From Gnetum montanum (Eukaryota; Streptophyta; Gnetopsida; Gnetales; Gnetaceae), in contig MNCI01004792.1 in assembly GCA_015680685.1 (NCBI GenBank), positions 677,633 to 741,632 on the forward strand: 64,000 nucleotides of DNA, given 5' to 3'. This document shows, in pieces, positions 8,326-20,919 of the stretch (the stretch's first letter is position 1; every line of letters starts with the position of its first letter). Under the pieces are notes generated by a model. That model worked only from the letters and a program-made list of their open reading frames with translations, made no database searches and was not told where the DNA came from. The position numbers and the translations under genes were made by a program.

Positions 8326-11300
8326 TCACACATGGTATGGCTTGAGGTACGAGTGATTCATCAGGTTGGTGAACTCGTTGTCATCCATGTCTGCTAGTTT
8401 GAAGTCTCCATTTCTGAAGGCTTTGGTGGCCACATAAGGACCTTTCCAATTGGCTAAGAACTTGCTCACATGCTCATGGATGGCCTTGAGGTTGAGGTCT
8501 CCCTTCTGCACTAGTCATTAATGCAAGTTTGCATGGTGCTTCTCCTGCTACTTGCTCTGGTAGCACTCGATGCGTTTCAGCGTTTGTGTGCACTCTTCCT
8601 CCACTGAGTCGAGGTCGACAGTTCACCACTCACTATTATGGGCTTCGTACATGGCGTCCGTGAGGATCATCCGAAGTGAGGGTACCTGCAACTCAAAAGG
8701 CAATAGAGCTTCAAATCTGTAAATAAGATTGTAAGGGGTCTTACATGTTGCAGTTTTGCATGTTGTTCGATAGGCCTAGAGGATATAGAGGATTTGCTTG
8801 TGCCATCGCCTTTTGCTATTGTTGAGCATCTACCTCAGCAAGTTGATGACAGACTTATTTGTAACCTCTGCCTACCCATTCTCCTATGGATAGTAAGGGG
8901 AAGAAAATTATTGTTTAATTCCTAGGTTGCTAGAGAAGGTTCGGGTTTCCATACTACTGAACTATGGCCTGTTTTCGGTCACAATAGTTATTGGAAGCCC
9001 AAACCTTGTCACAATGTTGTCGAGGATGAAATAATAGATTTGCTGAGACGTCGTCTTCCTTAGGGGAATAGCTTCCACCCACTCCATGTAGGGCCAATAG
9101 TACCCTAAGCGTCTAATTTTGGCAGCCATAGCCCTGGGTGCTATGTGTCCACCGCACAACCCTTCATGAACTTCATTAACTATCTTCTGCGCTTACTCAC
9201 CACCTATGCATGCTAGCAATATGCCGTCGTAGGAGAATCTACATAGGGCATTGTTCCCCATGAGCACATATTGCCAAGAATGCTTACAAATCACATATCT
9301 CTGGGTAGATATTAATCCTTCAGGGGGCTCTCCATGCTATAGATAAGCTTTAATGTTGGCATACCACTCTTGGGTATCCACAGGACTGATAGATGCCATG
9401 TATCCACAGGTTTGCTAAGGAATGTGATGGGATGTTTAATGCAAGGGTGGCTAAGGTGTTTGCTATGGTTTTCTTGTTGCATGGCATGTGTTGCACATTA
9501 GTGGTCACAAATTGTTTAAGTAGGGGTTTTTCTAGGTCGCAATAGCATTGCATGTGGGTAGCCTTGCAGGCGTAGACCTCGATGACTTGATTCACGACTA
9601 GTTATGAATCTCCTCAGATTGCTAGGTGTTGTATGCATAGCGCTTAGGTAGTTAAGAAGCCTCTGAGTAGCCCCTCATATTCTACCATGTTGTTGATGCA
9701 AGGGAACATCAATCAATAAGCAGATGGATGCATTTTCCCAGAGGGGAACGTGATCGTGGAAGCGATGCTACTTCCTTGTGTGGTTGAGGCACCGTCGAAG
9801 TGTAAAGTGGCTTCAAAATGAGATGGGATGATGTTGATATTGTTGACGTATTCATCTAGGAACTCAAAGTCTATGTTTGCCTTGTCATTGACTGGCAAGG
9901 CCGTGAGTTGGGTGCTATGGCTTGGCCCTTTATTGACGATTGACTTACATAGCATAGGTCAAATTCTGCAGTTATCACTTTCCACCGGGCTATCTTGCTA
10001 CTTTCGTATAGATTGTTGGTGATATCCCAGAGTATATTGCTCTTACAAATGACATCGGTTGTACTACGGAATAGATAATGCTGCCACTTTTTTAGCACAA
10101 ACACTAAGGCTAGGCAATTCTTCTCCACTTCATTGTATTTCGCCTCATATGCTACTAGTGCATGGCTCAAGTAATACACTGGTATCTCAGAACTGTTATC
10201 TCGCTTTTGACATAGCAGTGCTGATATGGATGTGTTGAATGTATCAAGGTATATGAAGAAGGGTTTGTTGCATTGTCAGGAGGTGCAAGAGTTCTTTCTT
10301 CAAGTTGTTGAACGCTTGTTGACACTGGGTTGTCCATTCGAAGTCAACCCCCTTCTTTAGAAGATGTTTTCATGGGGTGTAACTTGTCAATCAACCTTTC
10401 TATAAACCTTCAAATGAATTACACTCTACCTTGTAAACCACATAACCCCTTAAGGTTGGTGGGAGGCACTAGATTGACGATGGCCTTGACTTTGTCGGGA
10501 TCCACCCTTATTCCAACCTCTGATACTATGAATCCTAACATGCGTTCGATTTTCACCCCGAAGACACATTTCTTAGGATTGAGACATAAATTATGCATTT
10601 GGCAACATTTTAGGACTACCCCTAGGTTGCGTGGGTGATCAGTGGCCTCCTTGGACTTAACTGCTATATCATCCACGTAGTCGTTTAATGTCCCTAGGAT
10701 GTAGTTGCTGAAAATGTAAGTCATGGCTCATTGGTAGGTAGCTCCAGCATTTTTGAGCCCGAAAGACATCATGGTATAGCAGAAGGTCCCCCATGAGGTT
10801 GTCAAGGTGGTTGATAGCTGGTGCTCTGGGTTAATGTGGATTTTGTTGTACCCGGAGAAACCATCCATGAAGGATAGCATAGCATGGCTAGCCGTGGTGT
10901 CAATGAGCTGATCTATGCTCAGGAGTGGGAAGTTGTCTTTGATCATTTCCTTGTTCAAGTCTCAGAAGTCTATATAGATTCATATTCCTCTTGTTTTCTT
11001 TGAAACCACAACGATGTTGGATATCCACTCTGAATAGTCAACTGTGCAGATGAAACCTGCCTCGTATAGCTTAGTGATTTCATCCCTCACAGCTAGTGCG
11101 ATTTTTGGCTTAACTTTGCGAGCTTACTATTTAAATATCTTTACATGTGGATATAAGATGATGTTGTGCTGAATTAGCCATGGGTCCAAACCCAACATGT
11201 CACTGTATGACCATGCAAAGACATTGATGTTGTCTTGTAAAACTTTGGCTATGTTTTTGTGCGTTTGCGCGTCTAGGAGGGAGCTGAGTTTCAATGCTTT

Positions 11301-11552
11301 CACCTCCCCCTTTAATGTGGTTATAGGAATCTTGACAAGAGGGTCTTTGGTTACATCCCTGACCTCTAAGTCTAGGGCTTGGACTAGATGCTTGGGCCAA
11401 TCTGGGGATGCCTCTAAGGCCGCTATGGTGCTAGTTGTGGTCGGCCCCCAGTCGATCATGTCAGGGTTCAACTATCTCGCGAGCTTGTCCAATGGCCTCG
11501 TTAGTGTTAAAGGCATGGAAAGGTCACGAGGAATTTTCATCTTTTTCTTGAC
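8326..11552 (-). pseudogene. Element A: pol second exon, RT-RNaseH-extra RNaseH-integrase
   Basis: Reading down from 11552: RT N-terminal region with DWPKHLVQALDLEVRDV and WSYSDMLGLDPWLIQHNI; RT core with FLDGFSGYNKI-like and an intact YVDD (10679-10668); RNase H with YYLSHALVAYEAKYNEVEKN (about 10179-9871); a second RNase H with LHFDGAS (about 9795) and a decayed C-terminus at 9595-9350; then integrase to the TGA at 8328-8326 (GPYVATKAF, NHSYLKPYHV). The integrase core around 9040-9340 is shortened. Several stops and frameshifts make it dead. The first base is set by a candidate splice acceptor: GAAG before GTCAAGAAAAAGATG, aligned with clear acceptors in B and C. Confidence 0.85.
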
Positions 11553-11972
11553 CTTCCATTATAAGATAAAAGCTTGATTAAGAGGCATTCGTTGGCAAGA
11601 ATTATGTGTAACGAGAATTTGCAAAGTAATGATGCGATGCAACTTGTGAAGTGCAATAATGTAAAGGTTGCGAGTTTGCCAAGTTAGGGCCATGGTGGAC
11701 CACCAAGGCACAAGTGTGTAGGACTACTGTCATAAGATGTGGAGTTGTATGAATGTCAATATGCAATTGCCAAACTGCTAGTTTAATGTCATTTCAAATT
11801 GCCAATCACAACATGCAAAATCTTGACAAGTAAGATAATTAGTGTGCAAAATAAGAAATTGCGAGTATGAGAAGTATCGAGTCGCCAGTGAAAAAATGGA
11901 AACATGAAACCATTAAGAAATGCAACACTACCCAGTGGAAGAGGAGGTGGCAAGTTTTCTTTCTCTTATGGC

Positions 11973-14900
11973 CATAAATAGGGGTTAGACCCTAGCAATT
12001 TCACCATTTTTATCGTAAGAGCGTAGAACACTCATCGAAGCACTAGGCAATTTCGGAGCATGAAGCAATTGTGTTCATAAGCAAGAAAAATTTCTACGAT
12101 GAAGGGAGTAAATCTACAAGAAGGACCATGGCTCCTAAGATCCATTTGGTGCTTGCAAAGTTTGAGAGGTGAAGAAGACCCTGGGGTGTGCACCACAAGT
12201 GTGCATTGCGGTGCGGCAGAGCACACTGTTAACCCAATAAGTTACTCTACCTTTTTTTCCTTTCTTTTTGTTGCGCTTTCTATCATTCTCTGCTCTTGTT
12301 TTGCATTCTATTTGTTTGCATCCATTTTCTGGTTATCTACATTTTCTGTGGTTGCATCATTTTGGCTTTTGCCCCACCGCGGTTGTTGTTTTGGCCGTGG
12401 CAGATGTGTAATCATTGCATCATGACTGCATGCAAGGCCGCTAAAGCTGCCACCACCATAGTTGTTACAACCACGGAGGCTAGGGCAGTTTAAGTTGCTT
12501 GAACTTAGCATGCTACAACATAAAACCCTTGAGGAGGCTCAGCCATGGTGGTGATGTGGCAACAAGACACGTGTTTTGTTAGGCCATGTCGTCAATTATT
12601 TTGCTGCTACGCTAGGTCGTTTGCATGCTCCTGCTATGCTACGTGCGGTGGAGGGTTATGCTATGCTATATGTAGGGGCTATTAGACATTGTTATGTTGT
12701 ACATGTACTACGTTTAAGTGTGATGCTAATTTTTGTTGACTGCATTATTCAGGGTGGGAACAAGGTCCTGGCTAATCGTTTTGGACATTAGCGGGGTCTT
12801 ATGCCATGTGAGTAGACCTGTCACCAATGCTCCCCCTCCCTAGATTCATTTGGGAGATTGAGTGATTTGGTTTAGGAAAGGGGCACAAGACTTCTTGCAA
12901 TTCCTTCTCAACTACTTTAGTGTGATTGTTTGGTCTTCCCTAAAGGAGATGAAGTAATCCGGCATAGTAGAAGCCATGCTACCAAGGGCAAGTTGGGGCA
13001 TCCTGAGATATTTTTCTGACAAGGCAGTCATGGGCAGGTAGGGAGGAGGACCTAGCCAACACTCAACAAGGTTGAGGTGTTTAGCCTAGATCTGGGACAT
13101 GCTAGAATTCAACTACTATCATAAGTATAACACGTTGTTTCTTGCTCGTGACATGGCGACGTACTCGTGACATGGCGACGTACTTCTAGAACCCACAACG
13201 GATCATCTATTGTGCTAATGGGTGAGTTTTACATCTTTTCTTTGCCTCGTTGTGTAATGCTGGTCATATTGATCGAAGGTTTTAAGAGTGTATGTTCATC
13301 ACTGGGTTTCACATTGATAATGACAGGGTTCATGACCAACCGGACCTGCTAACTATAGTGCAGCTAGCCTTACCGGAGTTTGCTTCTGCCTAGAACCTGT
13401 GGGTAGGTGTGATTGGTCAGTGCAGGGGTGAATACCATACCTATCTACGCATGCTCTACCTTCTATACAATTAGTGTAGGGACAAGGATTGGCTAGATAA
13501 GAAGTGGAAAGAACCCTTAAAATAGGTCATGGTTGAAGAGGTTTTGATTGAACTCCCACTATTCTTGTTACCATATAGACCTGGTGGGTGAAAAGGCAGG
13601 TGTCACCTGCTTAAGTGTTTTCGTAATCTTTGCGTTCTCTGCAGTGTTATGTTAAGTGCATTTTTTTAAAAAATTGTTGCATGGGTGAAGAAACCTCGCG
13701 AGGTGATGGTGGTAACTGCCGAGAGGCAAGGGGCAAACATCTACCTCAAATACTATGAAGTAACAGTGAGTCAGAGCTGGTTAGAGCGAGGAGCCTGAGA
13801 CTCCTTGCTTGAGAAGGTCTGAAAGGTGGGGCTTATGAATTTTTTCATGGCTCCAAATTCAAGTGTCTTTACCACTAAGATGCTTTCCTTGGTCAACTCT
13901 TTCTCTGGGAAGGTAGGACATTTTCACACATATGTGCAGGGTGTGTGGGTGGTCATTGAAATTGATGACCAGCTGTTTGCGAATCTATTCAGCATTCCTA
14001 TTGATGGCACCTCCGTAGTGTCAAAGGACAAGCAAGAGTTAACCCTACAGAAGTAGCATATCAAGGAGTGACTAAGGCCCACCAAGGAGCGAAAGGGGTT
14101 CCCCATGGAAAAGCTTAATAAAGGCCTTGCCATGGGGATTTACCCAGTCTTTCGTGCTCGCACATTCCCCCAACTACTCACCCAAGGGAAGGTCCTAGGG
14201 CTTGAGTAGGCCTGGGTAATGTGGGAGGTTATGGAAGAAGGGGCCCGTTACAACTAGGCCAGTTTCCTATGTAGTGGCTTGCATGCTGAGATTTTGGGGC
14301 TCCGTGAGCAAATGGAGTCCCACTCTAACATACACTATGCCTTCTACATATGCTATCTGAAGCGCTTCACGGAGTTCCTAGTGGTCCAGGAGGATGGTGT
14401 TTGGACCGAGCAAGATCGCAACCAGATTCCTAGACCATGGATTTGCTAGATCCTCCAAACCATGCGAGCCTAGGATCCCCCAAAAATGGTCGAAGAGTCA
14501 TTTTCTGTGACGACTAAAAGTTTGATAGTTCACAGCGTTCGTGGCCAGGACAACGTGGGAGATATGCCCCCTGTTGTAACCATTAGCACAACATGGGATG
14601 AACATCTTATAGCTAAGACTATGCCCAAGGAGTTGTAAAGGAAGAGACCTCCCCCAGCAAGTAAAACACTTCACGAAGAGGGGGGACAAAGATTGTGGCT
14701 CAAGCTGTAGACAATGCAACCCCCCATTGGTAAGCATTTTTTATGTAATGCTTACTTTGCTATAATTTGCGATGGTATGCTGCACTAGACAGTGTAGCGT
14801 AGCATAGCACCTATTTTGAGCCAGCTTGTTTTGGATTGACACGAACATGCCTTTTCTTTGCTTAGCATAGGAAGAAGAATATGAAGAAGAAGGAGATGAG

Positions 14901-16625
14901 GAAGTGTCAGCCCTTAGGATGGGGGTGATGAATAAAGACATGGAGGCTCTAATCTTGGACAAAAGGGCCCTAGTTAGGAATAAGGAAACTCCTATCTCTG
15001 GGGTAGGGGCTCTTGTCATTAGGTAGCCTCTTCCTATGGATGAAGGGGCACCTCACTTGAATAACACCAGTGCATGAGGAAGCGACTTGTATGGATCTGG
15101 CAGGGCCCTCCACCAAGGCTACCATGATCATCTTGCCGCAGTGAGAAGAAAAAATGCAGTTGGGCATGGGTGAGTTAGCGGGACGTCTGCCTTATCATAG
15201 TCCATTTTTTCCATTTTTGACATGCTTAACCATGTAACAAGTGTTACTGTTGATGCCACGGGACCTCCTCTGATTCACAAAAAGTCGTCGGCCAAGGTCC
15301 CTAACAAGTTTACATTCGTGTAGGGACTCGTTTACAACATGATCGGACACCTTTAGTAGGCAAACCCTGGCATGGATAAGTGGATGTATTAAATAATCCT
15401 ATGTTGTTGTGCTAAATTTTTTTTAATTTGTTGGTTTTGCGATGCTAATGCCATTGCTTCATTCCCCATGTTGATGCAGCCTCTTGGCTCAAATGAAACT
15501 TGGCTCAACCTATGAAACTTGGCGTCATGCCTACACTCTCACCTGACATGACCTAGGTGCCTCATCTCGTGTTTGACGAGACTCACAAGTGCATCCTGCA
15601 CTCGGCACGCTCTTTGTGGGAATGTAGGCAAACCAATGAGGACCTATGGAAACGGGCCCATAGGGCTGAGCAAAGAGAGGTTGAGCTAGTCGCTAAGGTG
15701 GGGAATCTTAGGTCGAGGGTCAACTTCCTCATAAACCATAAGCCTGACCCTGTCGATTGTCTTAAGGCTATGGATGATTATGCCAGGTTCTGGACTGTTG
15801 TTCATTAGAACGTCGAGTCTACGCCCAAGATAGTCAAGAAACAAATGCAGATGGAGTTGCTAGCCCAGAAGTGCCAAGACATGAAGGATATCAACGCCAA
15901 GGTTTTTGAATGGGGGAAAATCTAGAGGAACCACAAACATGTGTACAAGCTAGAGAATGACACCCATCGAAAATTGTATAAAGACATTGCTATGGAGGCA
16001 TTCACGTATGAAGAATTCATGAATGCCATTGGTGCTTCTGAGGCCTTTTCTAAGTTTAAAGAGCAGGTGAAGGTTACAGACTCTCTTGACTTGCAAGTGG
16101 ACCTTCCTATAGGAGAGACTGCAACTACCTCCCTTTCCCCAGGGGCCTTAAAAGGGATGACTATGGAAAGGAAGAAAGCCATTGCTGCGAATGCTGAATC
16201 TAGCGACAATCGTTGGATGGACATCACGATAGAGGAGATCTGGTGTTGCCTCAGGCTCAGCCTAGACCAGATACCCTTTGAGGCTGATGCAAGCCCCTCT
16301 CAAGTTAGTTGCTTTACTATGTAAATGCTCATGCTATATTGTGGTTTTTGTTTGTTGCCCTAACTAATTACTCCATTCCGATGATGCAGACTCTAGATGA
16401 AGGTGCAAGGTCCGTAGGGGGAGGGAATGAAGAACCGGCACTAGCAGAAGGTGACATGGGGGGAGATAATGCACAAGCAGATAGAGTAGAGACGAATAGC
16501 GAGGATAGCGCACATAGTGACAACCCATGACAGCATGGGGCTTTCTTTCTTGAAATTTTGTGAACATTGCAATTTTGAAATTTTTGCCAACAATTCCATT
16601 AGGTACAAATTTTGAATAAAATAAA
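11973..16625 (+). pseudogene. Antisense eight-exon gene (copy A): FCP1/NIF-like domain, unknown middle, coiled coil
   Basis: A complete transcription unit opposite to element A. TATA-like CATAAATAGG is at 11973. Exons: 12128-12236, 12753-13221, 13306-13583, 13683-14729, 14871-15169, about 15260-15375, 15480-16303, 16390-16530; AATAAA at 16615. Boundaries were set by comparison with copies B and C. Exons 2-3 resemble the FCP1/NIF HAD fold: LIVLDISGVLCH, KGAQDFLQFLL then VIVWSS, YNTLF, and a LALPEF/NLWVGVIGQ tail. The motif I second Asp is Ser. Exon 4 (about 350 codons, LVNSFSGKVGHFHTYVQGVW to RPWICQIL) I do not recognise. Exon 5 is acidic; exon 7 has a coiled coil (EQREVELVAKVGNLRSRV). Stops, an exon 1 frameshift and mutated splice sites (ATAAGT at intron 1) disable this copy. 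Confidence 0.75.
14770..14812. repeat. GCTATGC-type palindrome in antisense intron 4 (copy A)
   Basis: GTATGCTGCACTAGACAGTGTAGCGTAGCATAGC forms an imperfect hairpin. Copy C has the better version at 51057-51093. The motif is the same as in the LTR palindrome clusters. Confidence 0.6.
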
Positions 16626-16689
16626 GTAATTCAGTAGAGAAATTGATTTTTGGTTAAATTTTGTATCATGCAGATTTTTCATGTTTTCA

Positions 16690-17000
16690 TATGCACTAGT
16701 TTTAGGTCGTTTCAGGCCATCGTGTAATATGCCAATAGAAATGCTAGTTTTAAGCCATTTCGGGCCATCGCCTAAAGAGATAGTGCATAAAAAAAGTAGA
16801 AAGCATTAATGCTAGTTTTGGGCCATTTCAGACCGTAGCATAATAGAGGTAATACTTTAACAAAGCAAAAATGGTAATGATAGTTTTAGGTCATTTTGGA
16901 CCATTAACATAACATGGCAGAAGGATGGCATGTTAACAAGGAAGAAGGCAATGATGCTAGTTTTAGGCCATTTTAAACCATAGCATAGCATGCTGGAAGG
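16690..17000. repeat. Element A: TTTTAGGCCATTT hairpin repeat tract, protease side of intron
   Basis: Five to six units with the core GCTAGTTTTAGGCCATTTCAGACC spaced 50-80 bp apart, related to the other arrays (GGTC/GACC pairing becomes GGCC/GACC). It lies just after the antisense poly(A) signals. Followed at 17070-17090 by GCTACGCTATGCGTAGC, a palindrome. Confidence 0.7.
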
Positions 17001-17098
17001 GCGGCATGTTAACAAGGCAAGGAAGCAGTGAATGTATAGGGGTAGTAATTGGGTAGGAAGTAGTAGGGTTGCTACGCTATGCGTAGCTACTTCCTAAC

Positions 17099-20000
17099 CC
17101 ATTGCGGGTTGATCAAGAGGTAAGGTTGGGGCATTTTGCCAGGACCTTTCTTCATATCATTGTTCTCTACTAGGAAGGGTAACTCAGACCATGTGTTTTC
17201 AGTTTGGAGGCTAACTTTCTAGGCTGATTCTCCCATTTGATGGTTGATGTATGCGTGAGTAGGCACTTCATTCTTAGAGGTTGTGACCTCTAAGCCTTGC
17301 TCCATGTCTACGTTCCTGGTTGCCTGTGTTGCTCTTTTGTCACCACAGATCACCACCTCCTTGCCTACGTATGGTAAGTGGATCTCCTAGTGTATAGGTG
17401 AGGAGATAACCCTAAGTTACGCCAACCATGATCTTCCCAAGATCAGGTTAAACCCAGACATTTCCTCGACTATGATGAATGTTGTGTCTATGGGGAACTA
17501 GTCCCCTACTACAAAGTTTATGTGAACTATGCCCTTCACCAAGACGCATGCCCCATTGAAGGACCTCAGACATGATGTTGTTGTGGGTTTGATCTAGTTG
17601 ACCAACCCCAACCTACCCATAATGGGGAAGGGAATGAAATTCGTGGTGGCCCTGTCATCAATGTGTATCCTTCAGATCCAGTGTTGACCGACCTGAATTG
17701 TGATGAAGATAGATGCAGTGGTTACCTTACCTCCTTCGGGATCTTCCCTAATGGCATTGTCACGGAACGTTAATTGTAGTGTCATGGACTCTATGGGCAT
17801 GGAAGGAAGGATGACCGAGTCGATTGCTTCCTCTTCTATTGGCATGTTCTCGTCGATCGGAATCGCCATTAACATGTAGATCAGAGCCTTGTGGTGGGGT
17901 AAAGATGTCATGATTAGGTCATACATGATCAGTGTAGCATTTTTCTACTTTAGGGCTTGCTTGACCTGAGTGAGGGCATCCAGGAAGTCTTGCCCATTCT
18001 TGTGTTTGACATTTTCTTCCTCTTTAATTCATCCCAAAAGATGAATCTCCTAAGGAGAGGTGATCTCAGATCTGGGTTTAGACCCTTGTCTGCAGGATGA
18101 TGCAAGTTGCGTGGTCATGTCGACCTTTGTCTTTGGGGGCAAAGGTGTGGATGCAAGGGACAAAGACATAGGCTTGGGGGTATCCTTGACAATACTTCCT
18201 TTCGATGTCTCATCTACCCAGTGTATTGCTCGCCTTGCAGGGCGAAGAGGTCGTTCAGCTTTGCTATGCGAGGTAGGGATCGTCAAAGGCATCGATCCCT
18301 TGATGATGAATGGAGTTAGAGGTGTCAACTGATGGGGTCGTGTGGCTTCATTAACAGATGGTGCAAAGGTGGGTGCCTATGGTGGGAATTTCAGGATGAA
18401 TGGCTACTGCGAGCTTGGACCAACTGCTGGTGGGGCTGATGCATCACGCCAAGGCACATGGATCATGAATGGTTGCCAAGGTGGCCTAGGGTTTCTTTCT
18501 ATGCCGATAATGTTGATTACATAATTAGCATTGTTGGCATTGAGGGGGTCTATGTAGACATGCATAGATTGGTTATGAGGGCATACTAGGTTGCTTTCAT
18601 CTAGCCTCAATCTTCCCTGGTTGATTAATATTTGGATGTCATCCTACAACGACAGACAATAATCCATGTTGTGACCACACTATTGATGGTAGTCACAAAA
18701 CCTCTCTAGCCTAAAACCCCTAGGAACTGGAGGCTCATTGGGCAGGGCCAGCAAGGGATTCCTAAGGAGCTCGCACTAGCATTGATGTCTTGCATTTTCT
18801 TATTTTGACATCTGCTTGTGTTGGATGTACCCCACTGCCAATAGTTTCTTCAAGAGCTCTAAGGGTTTTAGAGGCAGTGGGGTGTACTTTGAGAAATCTT
18901 TGTGCTCAAAGTTGTGTTTAGGTTGTGCAGATGTCTCAGGCATGGGTGCAGTAGGTTGTGGCACGTGACTTAGCTTGGGCATAGGGTTAGCCGCTAGTGT
19001 GGTCGGTTTCTTGTCGTTCTTGCTACTATTGTTGCTAGGTTTGGGCTTAGCCTCAGTTTCCATAGTGGCCACTGTGGTTATTGGGGCTTTGCTCTGTTCC
19101 TTATTTGTGAAGGTGCTTTTGTAAGTGATATAGGTGGGTTCTCTGCTTGCTTCAGCCGTGTCTTGTATGCTCTTAGTCTAAGCGAAAGCTTGACTAAGAG
19201 ACTGAGGAGTGAGGTAATACTATTTGGAATTGATGAAGTCATTTACTGCATAGTTAAAGATGGCCAGAAAATGAGCCTCTGCAATGGGCTTGCAAATTTC
19301 GTTAAGGGTTGCGCTCCAATGTTGAATGAATTTTTGGACTGGTTCTAGTGAGTCTTATTTCACACTCATCAGCTGATCTAGTGTGGTTTCTGGCTTCAAG
19401 TTATACTTGAAGCATGTCACGAACTAGGTTAGTAGTTCTTCCAGAGTTGAAATGGATGACCATGGCAATGCATGGTACCAATCTAGGGCTTTCCTGGCTA
19501 GGGACATGGCAAAGATGTGAATGATCATGTGCGGCCATTGCTGCAGTAGAAAAGACTCAGACTTGCAGGTGAAAAGATGCGTGTTGGGATCTCCCTCCCC
19601 ATCATACTTCATGAAGTGGGGAACAGACATCCCCAGGGGTAACTTCAACATGGGGATTACAAGGGTGACAGGGTCATCCTGGTAAAAGTCCATGATTTGT
19701 ACTATGTCAGACCCAACATCTTTGAGATGTTTTATTTCCTTAGTCAGAGTCTGGATAAGCTAAAATGCTTGATCCAGACTCAGCGATGTTGTAGATGGCT
19801 GGGGAGCCATGGGGGAAGCTCCTACTTGTGGTATGTTAGGAGCGACGGTGTGATCCATCGGCGGTACCATTGGGACGACCCCTGTGAATGGTGTTTCTTG
19901 TGTTGCCCACCACCCGGTAGGTGGTGTTGTTAGGGAAGCAACCATGGGTTGGGCTGCTGGATGAACTGCTTGTGTCACCGGCAACGTGGACCATTGCCCT

Positions 20001-20919
20001 ATGTTAGGTTGCACCTTCTATGAGGCTTGGTGTACTTGAAACATACATAGTGCGACATTTGTGATAGTTGTTGAGTAGGTGGAGAAGAAAATGGGGCCCA
20101 CCATGGGGATAGGCTAGGACCCATCATAGTGGGTGGAACAGACGTGAATGTAGGAATAGAGGTAGTGGTTGTGTATGCTTGTGAAGTAGGTATGGTATGC
20201 ACATGTGGTAGGGTAGCCATGATTGGTGTATTATGCACCATGGGGATAGACTATTAAATAGCCTGTAAAGAGGGATTAACTGCAAATGGTATAGGTAGAA
20301 CAGGTGACAATGGGCATTGGAACACCATGGGATTGATGTGGCTACCCATGGAAGCTATAATCGTGGGCTGCAGAAGCATGGGGGTAATTACAAAGGGAGT
20401 GCTGATAGACCATGGCTTGGCCTAGAAAGACTAGGTAGGAGGGATAGGAATGGGGCTGATTGGACCTCCCTCATCCGATTGGGAATCGAGTTCTTCTTGC
20501 CCATCTTGGAAAGTGTCATCCTAGTTCGACACTATGTCTTGTTGCTCCCTAAGCCTGGCCAACTGGATTAGTTGTTCTATAAGTCATTGGTACGCTTGCA
20601 TTAAAGATAGAGAAACACCTGGGGTAGGAACGAATTCCTTCACATGGTAATAAGTGAACTCGAAGCTACGTTTTTCTTCAAGTTCATGTAAATATAAGGG
20701 CAGATTAGCCTGCACCTTTGCACAAAGAAAACTGTAACGCTCGTGTTGCTGGGCCAATCCCTTAGGTCCTCAATTTTGAATCCTGAGAGATTGTCATGCC
20801 TCCAACGTCAGGTTCACCTGTTGTTCGGCACCAACGGTGCCTTGGACCATGATGGGAACTTCGACGTTGGAGGAAACCTCCACATTGAAGGTATCAACAG
20901 TAGTTGTTGAAAAAGCCAT
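17099..20919 (-). pseudogene. Element A: gag-protease
   Basis: Starts at ATG 20919-20917 (MAFSTTTVDTF), about 650 bp downstream of the LTR. A proline/threonine-rich stretch (about 20241-19760) precedes the retrotransposon gag core: PHFMKYDGEGDPNTHLF, FAMSLARKALDWYHALP (19693-19424) and a basic region (TPLPLKPLELLKKLLAVG, 18900-18810). Protease is at about 17710-17380: IHIDDRATTNF, where the expected Gly after Asp is Arg, and FNLILGRSWL. Multiple TAG/TAA stops. Translation ends at the candidate splice donor. Confidence 0.8.

Larger units (their letters stand above)
11553..17098 (-). other. Element A: candidate pol intron between protease and RT
   Basis: On the - strand, protease runs into a stop just after ATGG/GTTAGG (donor candidate 17098), and RT resumes after a pyrimidine-containing tract ending AG at 11554-11553. 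B and C show better acceptors at the same place (TATTGTGGCAG/GTTGAAG; CACTTTGACAG/GTTAAGC). Ogre-type elements are known to splice an intron between gag-pro and RT. Here the interval also contains the whole antisense gene and two hairpin repeat tracts. The donor is less certain than the acceptor. Confidence 0.55.

Noticed and set aside
7989-8345. + strand frame of 118 codons rich in Cys/His over the array
   Set aside because: Opposite-strand shadow of the tandem repeat, with no homologue in the other copies.
11197-11577. 126-codon + strand frame over the RT N-terminal region
   Set aside because: Opposite-strand shadow of the pol exon, which has clear RT homology.
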